Shown one piece after another: positions 43,546 through 52,499 of a DNA stretch of 64,000 nt. Positions within the stretch are counted from its first letter, which is position 1. Each line of letters starts with the position of its first letter. Made by a program: the position numbers and the translations under genes. The notes beneath the pieces were generated by a model. That model ran no database searches. It was not told where the DNA came from and saw only the letters and a list, made by a program, of their open reading frames with translations. Source of the DNA: Chryseobacterium sp. MYb264 (lineage in GTDB: Bacteria > Bacteroidota > Bacteroidia > Flavobacteriales > Weeksellaceae); the NCBI RefSeq assembly GCF_035974275.1, contig NZ_CP142422.1:1364001-1428000 (forward strand), read 5' to 3'.

Positions 43546-43613
43546 TTCACCTTTCATTTTGTCCGGTTGAACCTTTTTTGTATTCTTTTGCGAAGGCAAG
43601 GTATCTACTTTTG
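43546..43613 (+). promoter_or_regulatory. LytTR-type operator and promoter for DUF1223 gene
   Basis: Direct repeats CACCTTTCA (43548-43556) and AACCTTTTT (43570-43578), about 22 bp apart, bracket TTTTGTCCGG. A perfect -7 box TACTTTTG (43606-43613) follows after 27 bp. AGGTTCA (43543-43549) and TGAACCT (43568-43574) could also form a hairpin with a T-rich tail that terminates the regulator operon. Confidence 0.65.
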
Positions 43614-43629
43614 AATAAAATTAAAAGAA

Positions 43630-44403
43630 ATGATACTTAAAAATCTAATAGGAACCGCCGCTTTCGTAGCCATTATGTTCACCGTTTCAGCTTTTTCCTG
43701 CACGGATAAAACTGAAGAAATTTATCAAAATCATACTTCAAATGATCGTGGCTTTGCCGTTCTGGAACTGTTTACCTCAGAAGGCTGCTCGAGCTGTCCG
43801 CCTGCAGATCAGCTGATGGGTGAAATTGAAAAACAATATAAAGATCAACCCGTCTACATCCTCGCCTATCACGTTGATTACTGGAATAATCTGGGTTGGA
43901 AAGATAAGTTTAGCAGCATTGAAAATTCGAAACGTCAGCAACAATATGCCCAGACTTTACGATCACAGGTTTACACACCGCAATTGGTTGTAAACGGAAA
44001 AAAAGAATTCGTTGGTTCTGATCGAGATGCTGTAGAAAACGGAATTCAAACAGCTTTATTAAATTCTAACAATACTAAAATTGATTTGTCCACTAAAGTC
44101 TCTGAGAAAGAAATTACTATAAATTTTAAAACTGCGGAAAATAATTCTCAAAACAAATTATTAATCACTTTAGTTGAAAAAAAGTCTTCAACAAATGTAC
44201 AAAGAGGTGAAAATGAAGGTCGTCATTTGGTGCATTGGCAGATTGTTCATCAACAAAATCAAATTTCTTTAAAAAATTCAACAGAAGGAACAACGAGTTT
44301 TAAACTTCCGGAAAACTTCAACACCAATGATTGGGAAATTATCGGAATGATTCAAAATGTAAAAACCGGAGAAATCGTGGGTTCTACAAAATCTTCTTTC
44401 TAA
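43630..44403 (+). CDS. DUF1223 family thioredoxin-like exported protein
   Basis: A 257-residue DUF1223 protein: AVLELFTSEGCSSCPPADQLM (CxxC within SSCPPAD), AYHVDYWNNLGWKDKFS, and RQQQYAQTLRSQVYTPQLVVNG. The N-terminus is a signal/lipoprotein-like segment (AFSCTDK). It is likely periplasmic or envelope-attached with a redox role. The stop is formed by an R4 repeat arm (TTCTAAACAC). It shares a LytTR-type promoter with the haem operon. Confidence 0.85.
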   Translation: MILKNLIGTAAFVAIMFTVSAFSCTDKTEEIYQNHTSNDRGFAVLELFTSEGCSSCPPADQLMGEIEKQYKDQPVYILAYHVDYWNNLGWKDKFSSIENSKRQQQYAQTLRSQVYTPQLVVNGKKEFVGSDRDAVENGIQTALLNSNNTKIDLSTKVSEKEITINFKTAENNSQNKLLITLVEKKSSTNVQRGENEGRHLVHWQIVHQQNQISLKNSTEGTTSFKLPENFNTNDWEIIGMIQNVKTGEIVGSTKSSF

Positions 44404-44462
44404 ACACAATTATAATATTCATGGAAATTAATGAAAAACATTCGTGGAATTTGTGTTAAAAT
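44403..44462. repeat. short palindromic CACGAAT-type repeat, family R4
   Basis: TAAACACAATTATAATATTC at the left is mirrored by GTGGAATTTGTGTTAAA at the right, with GAAAAACATTC in between. It abuts the DUF1223 stop. Confidence 0.5.
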
Positions 44463-44516
44463 ATTTCAATCAAAAAAATCAAAATAAAAATATTAACAAC
44501 TTAAAACAATAAAAAA

Positions 44517-44909
44517 ATGAAAACAAAAACAACAAAAATCATCTTTTGGTCAGGAGCAATTTTTATGTCATTATGGTTCGGGGCAAGCGGTTTTTTTGAA
44601 CTCACAAAAAATCCTGTAGTATGGGATATCACAAGGCAATTAGGCTATCCACCGCATTTTATCTACATTTTAGGAGTATTCAAATTATCCGGAATTTTAG
44701 TTTTATTAGTTCCTAATCGATTACTACGACTGAAAGAATGGGTTTTCGCAGGAATGTTCTTTGATATTATCTTCGCCTTCTTTTCAAAAATTGCAGTATT
44801 GGGCTTTCCGGCAACCATTGATGCTATTGTAGCCTTCACCGTACTTTCAGTTACTTATCTTATGTTCAGAAAATTATATACTTCGGAATTAGTTTTTGGA
44901 GAAATTTAA
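44517..44909 (+). CDS. DoxX family membrane protein
   Basis: A 130-residue four-helix membrane protein of the DoxX type (SGAIFMSLWFGASGFFELTKNP, GYPPHFIYILGVFKLSGILVLLVP). It follows the DUF1223 gene by 113 bp including an R4 repeat and may be part of the same LytTR-controlled unit. The terminator at 44980-45005 is shared with the convergent MFS gene. Confidence 0.85.
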   Translation: MKTKTTKIIFWSGAIFMSLWFGASGFFELTKNPVVWDITRQLGYPPHFIYILGVFKLSGILVLLVPNRLLRLKEWVFAGMFFDIIFAFFSKIAVLGFPATIDAIVAFTVLSVTYLMFRKLYTSELVFGEI

Positions 44910-44979
44910 AGTAAAAATAAAATTGGTTCGTCCATAACAAAGCACACAACTTTTCAGGCATTCCTGATATTAAAAAGAT

Positions 44980-45005
44980 AAATCCTCTCGATAATGAGAG
45001 GATTT
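44980..45005. terminator. bidirectional rho-independent terminator
   Basis: AAATCCTCTC (44980-44989), loop GATAAT, GAGAGGATTT (44996-45005), a 10-bp perfect stem between convergent genes. Confidence 0.8.
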
Positions 45006-45052
45006 ATTGTTTAAATAGCTTCTAGAAAATTTAACTATTAGAGCGTGTATCT

Positions 45053-46243
45053 TTACGCGTGAGCCTTTCTTAATTTGATCATACTTAGAATAAATAATCC
45101 TAAAACTCCCAGCACAAAATAACCTTCTGCCACTTCCAACTGAATCTGAGGTTTGATGATTGCTACAATTCCGTAGCTGATGGCTGATGTAATGATAAAG
45201 GCAATTCCGCCCGTTAAACCACCGGCAATTCCAGCAGAATTCGGGAACCTTCCGATACAATAAGAAAAGTAATTATTAAAAATAAATCCGGCCGTTACGT
45301 GAATTACAAATGCAAATGCGACCAAGCTGTAAATATTATTTGAAAAATATGATGCAATAAACATCAAAATGATTAAAAATAATTGGATAAAGTTAGCATA
45401 ACGAATTTTAGGCAAAAATGCTTTATTGATTAATGCTTTTCCTAAAAATCCACCCGTCATCCAGGCAAATCCGAGAATCAAAGAAACATAGCCTGCAACC
45501 ACTTCAGAATAGCCCATCTTGTGTTCAATAATGAAAGAACCGCATAGGTTAAAGAACATAATCATCGAATAACTCAATCCGCACATCACCATTCCGTAAA
45601 AGAAGTCTTTTGCCTTAAACATAGATTCATATTCTTTCAAAAGAAACTGAACATGAAAAGGATTTCTTTTTTTCAACGTTTCACCGGAAAATATAAACTC
45701 TAAAATTAAAAGCAATAAACTGTACCCCGCCAGAACATAGAAGTTTGACTGCCATCCGAAAATTTTCTGCAAATATCCACCAATAAAAGGCGCAATGATA
45801 GGTCCAACAGACCATACAATCGTCATGATACTCAAATAATGCTTCCTTTCCTCCCCTTCATATACATCTACAAAAAAAGCACGTTTTGACACTACAGCGA
45901 ATCCGGATAAAATTCCCTGTAAAACACGCATCACATAAATCACGAAAATATTCTGAGTAGTGGCTGTGATTAAAAATGAAACTACAAATAACGCTAAAGA
46001 AGCCATTGAAACCCTATATCTTCCGAAAGAATCTACGATACTTCCTGCAAAAAACTGAGTCAGTCCGTAACTGATTAAAAATATGGATAATGTAAGCTGA
46101 ATATTACTTTCAGGCTGATGAAGATCGGTTGCCATACTTGGCATTGATGGTAAATAGATATCTGTTGCCAAACCCGACATCGGAATCACAGCAAAAGCTA
46201 AAATGGTGGCAATAAATTGATTTTTTTCTTTAAGAGTTTTCAT
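45053..46243 (-). CDS. MFS multidrug efflux transporter, Bcr/CflA type
   Basis: A 396-residue transporter with 12 predicted transmembrane helices. The first loop has GLATDIYLPSMPSMATDL, a Bcr/CflA hallmark, followed by a motif-A-like FAGSIVDSFGRYRVSM. It probably exports drugs by proton antiport. It is the last gene of a co-directional AraC, aldo/keto reductase, MFS series. Confidence 0.92.
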   Translation of the reverse strand: MKTLKEKNQFIATILAFAVIPMSGLATDIYLPSMPSMATDLHQPESNIQLTLSIFLISYGLTQFFAGSIVDSFGRYRVSMASLALFVVSFLITATTQNIFVIYVMRVLQGILSGFAVVSKRAFFVDVYEGEERKHYLSIMTIVWSVGPIIAPFIGGYLQKIFGWQSNFYVLAGYSLLLLILEFIFSGETLKKRNPFHVQFLLKEYESMFKAKDFFYGMVMCGLSYSMIMFFNLCGSFIIEHKMGYSEVVAGYVSLILGFAWMTGGFLGKALINKAFLPKIRYANFIQLFLIILMFIASYFSNNIYSLVAFAFVIHVTAGFIFNNYFSYCIGRFPNSAGIAGGLTGGIAFIITSAISYGIVAIIKPQIQLEVAEGYFVLGVLGLFILSMIKLRKAHA

Positions 46244-46271
46244 TTCTATTCTTAAATCTTTTCATAAAAAA

Positions 46272-46305
46272 TTTAAATCCCTGAAAATAAATTCAGGAAT
46301 CTAAA
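46272..46305 (-). terminator. possible terminator after the aldo/keto reductase gene
   Basis: TCCCTGAA (46278-46285) faces TTCAGGAA (46292-46299), and the flanks TTTAAA and CTAAA extend the imperfect stem. On the minus strand it is followed by T-rich sequence. Confidence 0.5.
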
Positions 46306-46316
46306 TCGTATAATTT

Positions 46317-47318
46317 TTAATTATTTACTAATTTCATAGAACCTTCGCCGTATCTTTCGCCAACATTCGGATATTTTTGTAAGATCGTATTGATCGTTTC
46401 CAAATCAGATTGAGAAAGATCTACATTTACCGCAGCAATGTTTTCTTCCAGATATTTGATACGTTTTGTACCCGGAATCGGAATAATATCTTCACCTTGA
46501 TTCAGCACCCAAGCCAATGCTAATTGAGTTCCTTTTATCCCTTTTGATTCAGCAAATTCATTAAGTTCTTTTGCTAAATTTCTGTTATTTTCCAAATATT
46601 CCTCCTGATAACGAGGAAGTAATTTTCTAAAATCTTCATCTCCAAAATTCTGAACATCATTGATATTTGAGAAAAGGCCTCTTGCTAAAGGAGAATACGG
46701 AACTAATGTAATTCCCAACTCTCTGATTGTCGGTAAAATTTTCTTTTCCACATCTTTTGTCAATAATGAATATTCTGACTGTAAAGCGGTAATCGGGTGA
46801 ATTTTATTCGCTTTTCGAATTGATTCCGGAGAAGCCTCCGATAGACCTAAATATTTTACTTTTCCGGCTTTTACCAAATCTGCCATTGCTCCCACCGTTT
46901 CCTCAACTGGAATATTAGGGTCTACTCTATGCGCATAGTACAAGTCGATTTCATCAATTTTTAATCTTTGAAGACTCAAGTCAACTGCTTTTTTGATCCA
47001 TTCAGGAGAACCATCAAAATAAGTTCCCGGCGCCCCGCTGTGGCTGGCTTTACCGTCTTTAAATCTGAATCCGAATTTTGTCGCAATAAAAATCTTGTCG
47101 CGATTCGGAACCAATACTTTGGATATCAATTTTTCATTCTCCCCATTACCATACATATCAGCAGTATCGAGAAAATTCACACCTAAATCCAGTGCCTTAT
47201 GTAAGGTACTGATACTTTCCTGTTCGTCTGTCGGGCCATACGCAAAGCTCATCCCCATACATCCTAATCCAATAGCAGATAGCTGCTCTCCCGTGTTTCC
47301 TAATTTTCTAAATTTCAT
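46317..47318 (-). CDS. aldo/keto reductase
   Basis: A 333-residue NADPH-dependent reductase with a TIM barrel. The catalytic Asp and Tyr lie in FLDTADMYGNGENE, Lys in IFIATKFGF, and His in LYYAHRVD. The C-terminal cofactor segment is IPIPGTKRIKYLEENIAA. It resembles the AKR13/YakC-like group. It lies between the AraC regulator (upstream, same strand) and the efflux pump and is plausibly AraC-regulated. Confidence 0.94.
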   Translation of the reverse strand: MKFRKLGNTGEQLSAIGLGCMGMSFAYGPTDEQESISTLHKALDLGVNFLDTADMYGNGENEKLISKVLVPNRDKIFIATKFGFRFKDGKASHSGAPGTYFDGSPEWIKKAVDLSLQRLKIDEIDLYYAHRVDPNIPVEETVGAMADLVKAGKVKYLGLSEASPESIRKANKIHPITALQSEYSLLTKDVEKKILPTIRELGITLVPYSPLARGLFSNINDVQNFGDEDFRKLLPRYQEEYLENNRNLAKELNEFAESKGIKGTQLALAWVLNQGEDIIPIPGTKRIKYLEENIAAVNVDLSQSDLETINTILQKYPNVGERYGEGSMKLVNN

Positions 47319-47406
47319 GATAGCTTGTGATTTAAAATTTATAGAGCAAAATTATAACTGAAACGCAACGATTGCAATATAGAAATCAAACGAAGAATTA
47401 TAAAAA

Positions 47407-48312
47407 TCAAACAACAGCTGTTCGAACAGCATTCGGAGTCATTCCTGTTTGCTTTTTAAAATAATTGGTGAAATAAGCAGGTTCTTCAAACCCCAATCCG
47501 TAGGCGATTTCCGAGACGTTCCAATCCGTATGCTTTAATAAAGCATTTGCTTCCTGAATAATTCTTGAAGTAATCTGCTGGCTGGTTGTTCTTCCGGTAA
47601 TTTCTTTTACTGAGCGGTTGAGAGAATTCACATGAATAGATAAATTCTCGGCATAATCCACAGGACTTTTTAATCTTAAAAAACGTTCCGGACTGTCGAT
47701 GGGAAACTGTCTTTCAAGCAATTCCATGAATAACGAAGCCACTCGCTGTGAAGCATTTTGATAGGGTTCAAAATTTTCTGCAGGCTGCATTTTCACCGTT
47801 TCATGAATCAGAAGATGAAGATAAGCGCGCAGCATATCATATTTATGCAGATAATCCGATTGAATTTCGGTCATCATTTTAATAAAAATATCTGAAACAG
47901 TTTTCTGTTGATCCTCATCAATAAAGAAGATCGGAGTTCCGCCAATTCTGAAAAGCGGTGAATCCTGAAGCATTCCCAAACGGTTTCCATCATGTAAAAA
48001 ATGATCAGTAAAAAGGCAGAAAAAACCTTTCTGATCATCGTCGTCAGCTTCCCAAGAATACGGAATTACAGGATTTGAAAACAGTAAGGCAGGTCGATCA
48101 ACATGAATCCATTTGTCCGCATAATGAAGCTTTCCCTTTCCTATAATCAATGAAATTTTATAGTAATCTCTTCGGCTATAAGGCGTAATGGATGAACAAT
48201 GTTCACGCGAAAATACATTGAAATGCCCAACTCCCGGCGTTTTAATACATTGCAAACCTTGATTCTGAGCATTTCGCTCATAAAAACCTTTTATTGTTTC
48301 TCTGGATTCCAT
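47407..48312 (-). CDS. AraC family transcriptional regulator
   Basis: A 301-residue regulator. The N-terminal cupin-like sensor region (about 25-170) is followed by an AraC DNA-binding domain (about 200-300) with two helix-turn-helix units: YAENLSIHVNSLNRSVKEITGRT and DWNVSEIAYGLGFEEPAYFTNYFKKQTGMTPNAVRT. The reductase gene follows 88 bp downstream. Confidence 0.93.
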   Translation of the reverse strand: MESRETIKGFYERNAQNQGLQCIKTPGVGHFNVFSREHCSSITPYSRRDYYKISLIIGKGKLHYADKWIHVDRPALLFSNPVIPYSWEADDDDQKGFFCLFTDHFLHDGNRLGMLQDSPLFRIGGTPIFFIDEDQQKTVSDIFIKMMTEIQSDYLHKYDMLRAYLHLLIHETVKMQPAENFEPYQNASQRVASLFMELLERQFPIDSPERFLRLKSPVDYAENLSIHVNSLNRSVKEITGRTTSQQITSRIIQEANALLKHTDWNVSEIAYGLGFEEPAYFTNYFKKQTGMTPNAVRTAVV

Positions 48313-48519
48313 GGAGCAAAATTATAAAATTCAAACAGAAGTTAAAGAGGAAAATAATCTTAATTGATAAAATTATTAATAGGCTCGAAGATGGAGATTT
48401 ATACTATTTCGGATACGAAACTTCACCTTCGTTGAAACTAAAGACTAGATTAAATAAAAAACAAACGGCTGATCGAATGACCTGTCGTTTGAAAATTGAA
48501 TGTATAGTTGATAGTTGAA

Positions 48520-48666
48520 TTAATCGTGATGATGACCTTTGCCATGCTTTTCTTTATGGACATAAATCTTCTTGTCAATATGTTTATATTTTTTGCCGTT
48601 ATTTTTATTTCGGCTATAAATAACCACCGGATTTTGACCTTTGTAATATTTATTTTTGAATTTTAA
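48520..48666 (-). pseudogene. 3' remnant of a His/Lys-rich protein gene cut by a MITE
   Basis: A minus-strand frame of 48 codons runs from the MITE boundary (48666) to TAA 48520-48522, encoding a basic tail KFKNKYYKGQNPVVIYSRNK and then ending KEKHGKGHHHD. It has no start codon of its own. If the 192-bp MITE and one target duplicate are removed, the frame continues upstream for 13 more codons (KILSKAFVVREKYL) to a stop, so even then no ATG is apparent. The gene was already decayed or its N-terminus is lost. Confidence 0.55.
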
Positions 48667-48858
48667 GAGCCTGTTTAAAATTTTACCGTTTTATTTATTA
48701 TCCTTAATGAAGTTGATCTTTGCTCAATTTTGATGCTCTTTTGAGCGTATTTTTCACTTCCTATTTTTGATTGAGCCCGCTAAATCTGCAAACACGAAGC
48801 AAAAAATCCATCTCAAAATAGCTATAAAAATTTTTGGCAATAAAATTTAAACAGCCTC
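48667..48858 (-). mobile_element. 192-bp MITE, family R5 (copy 1)
   Basis: Ends are GAGCCTGTTTAAA and, inverted, GAGGCTGTTTAAA, flanked by TAA on both sides (48664-48666 and 48859-48861), a 3-bp target duplication. It is about 96 percent identical by eye (8 mismatches counted) to the inverted copy at 53408-53599. No ORF. The 3-bp TNA-type duplication and the ends suggest mobilisation by an IS5-group (IS1031/IS427-like) transposase (inference). Confidence 0.88.
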
Positions 48859-49011
48859 TAAATATTTTTCGCGCACCACAAAAGCTTTAGAAAGTATTTT
48901 TTAAAATAAAACAACTGATTATCAACAATATAATTAATTACCAATATAAAAAATCCCTAAAAGTAGAATTAAATCATTTTTTTTTGTAATTTGGTTATAC
49001 CAATACAGTCT

Positions 49012-50298
49012 ATGAGAATTTTTTTTAACTTAATCATATTTACTTTATATTTTGCTCCAATAATGATTTTAGCTGAAAATAATACATCAATTGTATATCA
49101 AATTATTAATATAAAAAACTTTCAAGGAAAGAAATTTACTTATACTTCAAAAGCATTTATTGAAAGAAATAACAATAATGCGGGGGCTATTCCTATTGTA
49201 TTCAGTTTAAAAGACGGAAAAATACTGGGTAAACCAATAATGGATATGCAACAGATGTCTGACTCCTTCAAGCCGAATGAGTGGTTTGATTATACCATTT
49301 CAGGCAGCATAGACAAAGAAGCTGAATCTCTTGCTTTTGGTTTTTATTTCTCCGGCAAAGCGAAATTTTATTTTAATGACATTGTCCTTAATATTAAAAA
49401 CAATCATTCCCAGGAGCCTATTTATCAATCTGATTTTAAAGATAAGCAAGTCAACAATTGGTATTTTAGTGAACCCAATTCAATCGCGAAGCTAAGCATC
49501 TCTGAAGATAAAAAATATGCGAAAAAGCCTTCTTTTTTTATTGACAACAGCCAGGCAGGCTCAGATTATATTCTTGGAGACAATCCAGACAAAGGAAAGT
49601 ATGAAGAGATCAACGGAGTGCGGCTTTATTATGAAGTATACGGAACAGGTCCTGATCTTATTTTGCTTCATGGAAATAACGAATCTATTTTTTCCTTTAA
49701 TATGCAGGTTGAAGAATTAGCCAAACATTTTCGTGTCATCGCAATAGACACACGATGTCAAGGAAAATCGACCTGTAACGATGAAAAATTAACCTATGAA
49801 CTTTTTGCGGAGGATGTACATTCCTTGATGGAAAAACTTAACCTAAAAAAAGCAAATATTTTAGGATGGAGTGACGGAGCCAATACTGGTATCATACTCG
49901 CAGAGAAATATCCTGCACAAGTGGCAAAACTTGCAATTCTCTCAGCTGTATTGTTTAATTCTGATGAATCTGTTGACAAAAGAATTAACCGTTTATTGCA
50001 AAAAAGAATAGATCATTTTAAAGTTGAAGGCATGAAGGCAGATGATGTACAATATCGACTAACCCATCTATTACTGACTGAGCCTCACCTAAAATTCAAT
50101 GATTTACACGAAATAAAAATCCCAGTTTTAGTAATGTCCGGGCAAAACGATTTTATAAAACAATCGCACACTGAGCTTATTGCCAAAACTATTAAAAATT
50201 CTTCATTAAAAATATTTAAAGATTCTGGCCATGAGGTTCCTAAAGAAAAACCACAGGAATTTAATACAACTGTGATCGAATTTTTTAATAAAAAATAA
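49012..50298 (+). CDS. exported alpha/beta hydrolase, first gene of the RiPP locus
   Basis: A 428-residue protein with a signal peptide (about 1-22, MILA-ENN). A beta-rich N-terminal domain (about 23-195) of unknown type is followed by an alpha/beta hydrolase (about 205-428: LILLHGNNES, VIAIDTRCQGKS, Ser287 in GWSDGAN, Asp380 in SGQNDFIK, His407 in SGHEVP). Start 49012 (ATG) gives a clean signal peptide; the TTG at 48991 does not. It lies 40 bp upstream of the LanB gene in the same direction. A role in leader removal, tailoring or self-protection is possible but unproven. Confidence 0.8.
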   Translation: MRIFFNLIIFTLYFAPIMILAENNTSIVYQIINIKNFQGKKFTYTSKAFIERNNNNAGAIPIVFSLKDGKILGKPIMDMQQMSDSFKPNEWFDYTISGSIDKEAESLAFGFYFSGKAKFYFNDIVLNIKNNHSQEPIYQSDFKDKQVNNWYFSEPNSIAKLSISEDKKYAKKPSFFIDNSQAGSDYILGDNPDKGKYEEINGVRLYYEVYGTGPDLILLHGNNESIFSFNMQVEELAKHFRVIAIDTRCQGKSTCNDEKLTYELFAEDVHSLMEKLNLKKANILGWSDGANTGIILAEKYPAQVAKLAILSAVLFNSDESVDKRINRLLQKRIDHFKVEGMKADDVQYRLTHLLLTEPHLKFNDLHEIKIPVLVMSGQNDFIKQSHTELIAKTIKNSSLKIFKDSGHEVPKEKPQEFNTTVIEFFNKK

Positions 50299-50338
50299 TC
50301 CATTTTAAAACGAAATAATAACCACTTAACTCAACGAC

Positions 50339-52495
50339 ATGCCAACCTATAAAGCATTTGATAAATTTATAATCCGAACCCCATTATTGCCTTTTAATTC
50401 AAAATCTGAGGAATTTACCTATAAAAATAATCTTTTCAGAGAAGGCATCTATATTGCTTCAAGAACGCTTTATGAAGAAATGCTTAAATACGAAGAAAAC
50501 GACTTAAAAAATGGAAAAGATAGAAAAAGGATAGAAAATACGCTGAAAAAATACTGGATGCGCATGCAAACCCGTACTACTCCATTTGGATTATTTTCCG
50601 GAATTTCGATTGGTGAAACTACACAGGATGATTCAGAGATCACTTTCAACAATAAAATAAGCAGAAAAGCAAGACTGGATATGGCCGTGGTATGCAGAAT
50701 TGTAGAACTTCTTGAAAAAGACCCCGTGATCAGCAATGAAATTTTATATTATCCAAATGACAGCATGTATGCCATCGACGATAAAATAAGATATCTGGAA
50801 AATAAACTTAATGAGAATCGATATATTCTTGAGGTTTCATCTGTTGATAAATCCTTTTACCTTTATAAAATACTTACAAAAAGCAAGAACGGAATATCAA
50901 AAAAAGAATTGGTAGAATATATACTTTCCCTGGACAGCGATTTATCTTTTGAGGATGTTTTCGATTTTATCACGGAATGTATAGAATCCCGTTTGATATT
51001 AAGCGAGCTAACCCCTTCGCTTACAGAACCCGACAACACCCTTGCCATTTATAAAATTTTGAATGCACGCGTTCCTGAATCTGAAATCACTAAAGTTTTA
51101 GAGACCATTTGCGGGGATATTGAAAAAATTAATGCCAGCGATATCGAAGAAAGTGCAATTCCTCTTTATGAATCAATCATAGAAAATCTAAAAAGTTTAG
51201 ACATCAACTTCGACTACAACAAAATATTTCAGGTTGATAGTTTTACGCATTTTAACACGGCAAAATTAAGCAAAAACATTATCAACGACGTCATGGATGC
51301 CGTTAATTTCTGCATCAACATAAGCCCTCCTACCCAATCCCACACCAGCATAACTGAGTTTAAAACAAAATTTTACGAAAGATATGAAGACCGGGAAGTC
51401 GATCTTATCAAGGTCATGGACAATGATATTGGGATTGGTTATCCGTTAAAACATGACGACTATACGAATAGTCTGATAAAAGGATTTTATCTTCCGGTTC
51501 AGAATAATCAGCAAAGCTTTAAGTCTTGGAATACCAAATATGAGGGCATTCTGCTTAATAAAATTCTGCATGCGGTAAACAGAGGTCAAAAAGAAGTTAT
51601 TTTGACTAAAGATGATTTTGATCTGGAAGAAGGCAATAATTTACATACCACCGCTTCTTGCTTTTTTGAAATTTTAAACGATGAACATTTGATTTCCCTG
51701 AATTTCTTTGGTGATAATTCAGGAGCCAAAATGATGTCCCGATTTTCACATTTACATCAGGATATTGATCATCTGGTAAAAAACATTTCTCTTTATGAAG
51801 AGCAGGTGAACAATCATCTGTTAAATGCCGAACTTTATTACCTTCCTAATCCACGAACGGGTAATGTAATGATTCGCCCACAGAATATGAGAAAATATGA
51901 AATCACTTGTCTGAGCAAGTCGTCTCAGAGGGATGAGTATAAAATTCCAATATCAGATCTTACGATTCGTATAAAAAACAGCAGAATTGTCATACAGTCA
52001 AAAAAACTGAAAAAAGAGATTAAAGTTTTCCATACCAATGCTTATAACTATTCTCTTTCCGATCTTCCTATTTTTAAATTTTTAGGAGATTTGCAGTATC
52101 AGGATAAATTGATGACTGCATTTCAAATTCCGGATTTCGATTTAGATTTCTTACCCCGTATCCGATACAAAAATGTGATTTTATCATTAGCCAAGTGGAA
52201 TATAAATGTTCAGAAATTTAAAAAAGAAAATCCGAATCTGAAAATAGAGAATGTTCTGAGTACGTTTAAAACCTATTATAATCTCCCGGACGAAATAGTA
52301 CAGGCTTATGGAGACAATGAACTTTATATTCATTTGCTTCAGGATGATTATTCTCAAATTCTTTGGGATCTTATTGATAAAAATAATTCTTTTGTCATTA
52401 AAGAATTTGTATTTGATGGCAATTGTAATGCTGTAAAGGACGTCAATAAAAACATCTATAGAAATCAATTCAATTTATCATTATATAAAGGCTAA
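50339..52495 (+). CDS. lantibiotic dehydratase, LanB glutamylation domain protein
   Basis: A 718-residue protein matching the N-terminal LanB domain (PF04738), which transfers glutamate from Glu-tRNA to Ser/Thr side chains of a precursor peptide. The signature TRTTPFGLFSG is at residues 78-88, and the middle and C-terminal segments (RTGNVMIRPQNMRKYEI; DFLPRIRYKNVILSLAKWNI) fit the family. The elimination domain is on the next gene, 4 bp downstream. Split LanB proteins are known from the Bacteroidetes lanthipeptide pinensin. No frameshift joins the two ORFs. Confidence 0.9.
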   Translation: MPTYKAFDKFIIRTPLLPFNSKSEEFTYKNNLFREGIYIASRTLYEEMLKYEENDLKNGKDRKRIENTLKKYWMRMQTRTTPFGLFSGISIGETTQDDSEITFNNKISRKARLDMAVVCRIVELLEKDPVISNEILYYPNDSMYAIDDKIRYLENKLNENRYILEVSSVDKSFYLYKILTKSKNGISKKELVEYILSLDSDLSFEDVFDFITECIESRLILSELTPSLTEPDNTLAIYKILNARVPESEITKVLETICGDIEKINASDIEESAIPLYESIIENLKSLDINFDYNKIFQVDSFTHFNTAKLSKNIINDVMDAVNFCINISPPTQSHTSITEFKTKFYERYEDREVDLIKVMDNDIGIGYPLKHDDYTNSLIKGFYLPVQNNQQSFKSWNTKYEGILLNKILHAVNRGQKEVILTKDDFDLEEGNNLHTTASCFFEILNDEHLISLNFFGDNSGAKMMSRFSHLHQDIDHLVKNISLYEEQVNNHLLNAELYYLPNPRTGNVMIRPQNMRKYEITCLSKSSQRDEYKIPISDLTIRIKNSRIVIQSKKLKKEIKVFHTNAYNYSLSDLPIFKFLGDLQYQDKLMTAFQIPDFDLDFLPRIRYKNVILSLAKWNINVQKFKKENPNLKIENVLSTFKTYYNLPDEIVQAYGDNELYIHLLQDDYSQILWDLIDKNNSFVIKEFVFDGNCNAVKDVNKNIYRNQFNLSLYKG

Positions 52496-52499
52496 AAAC

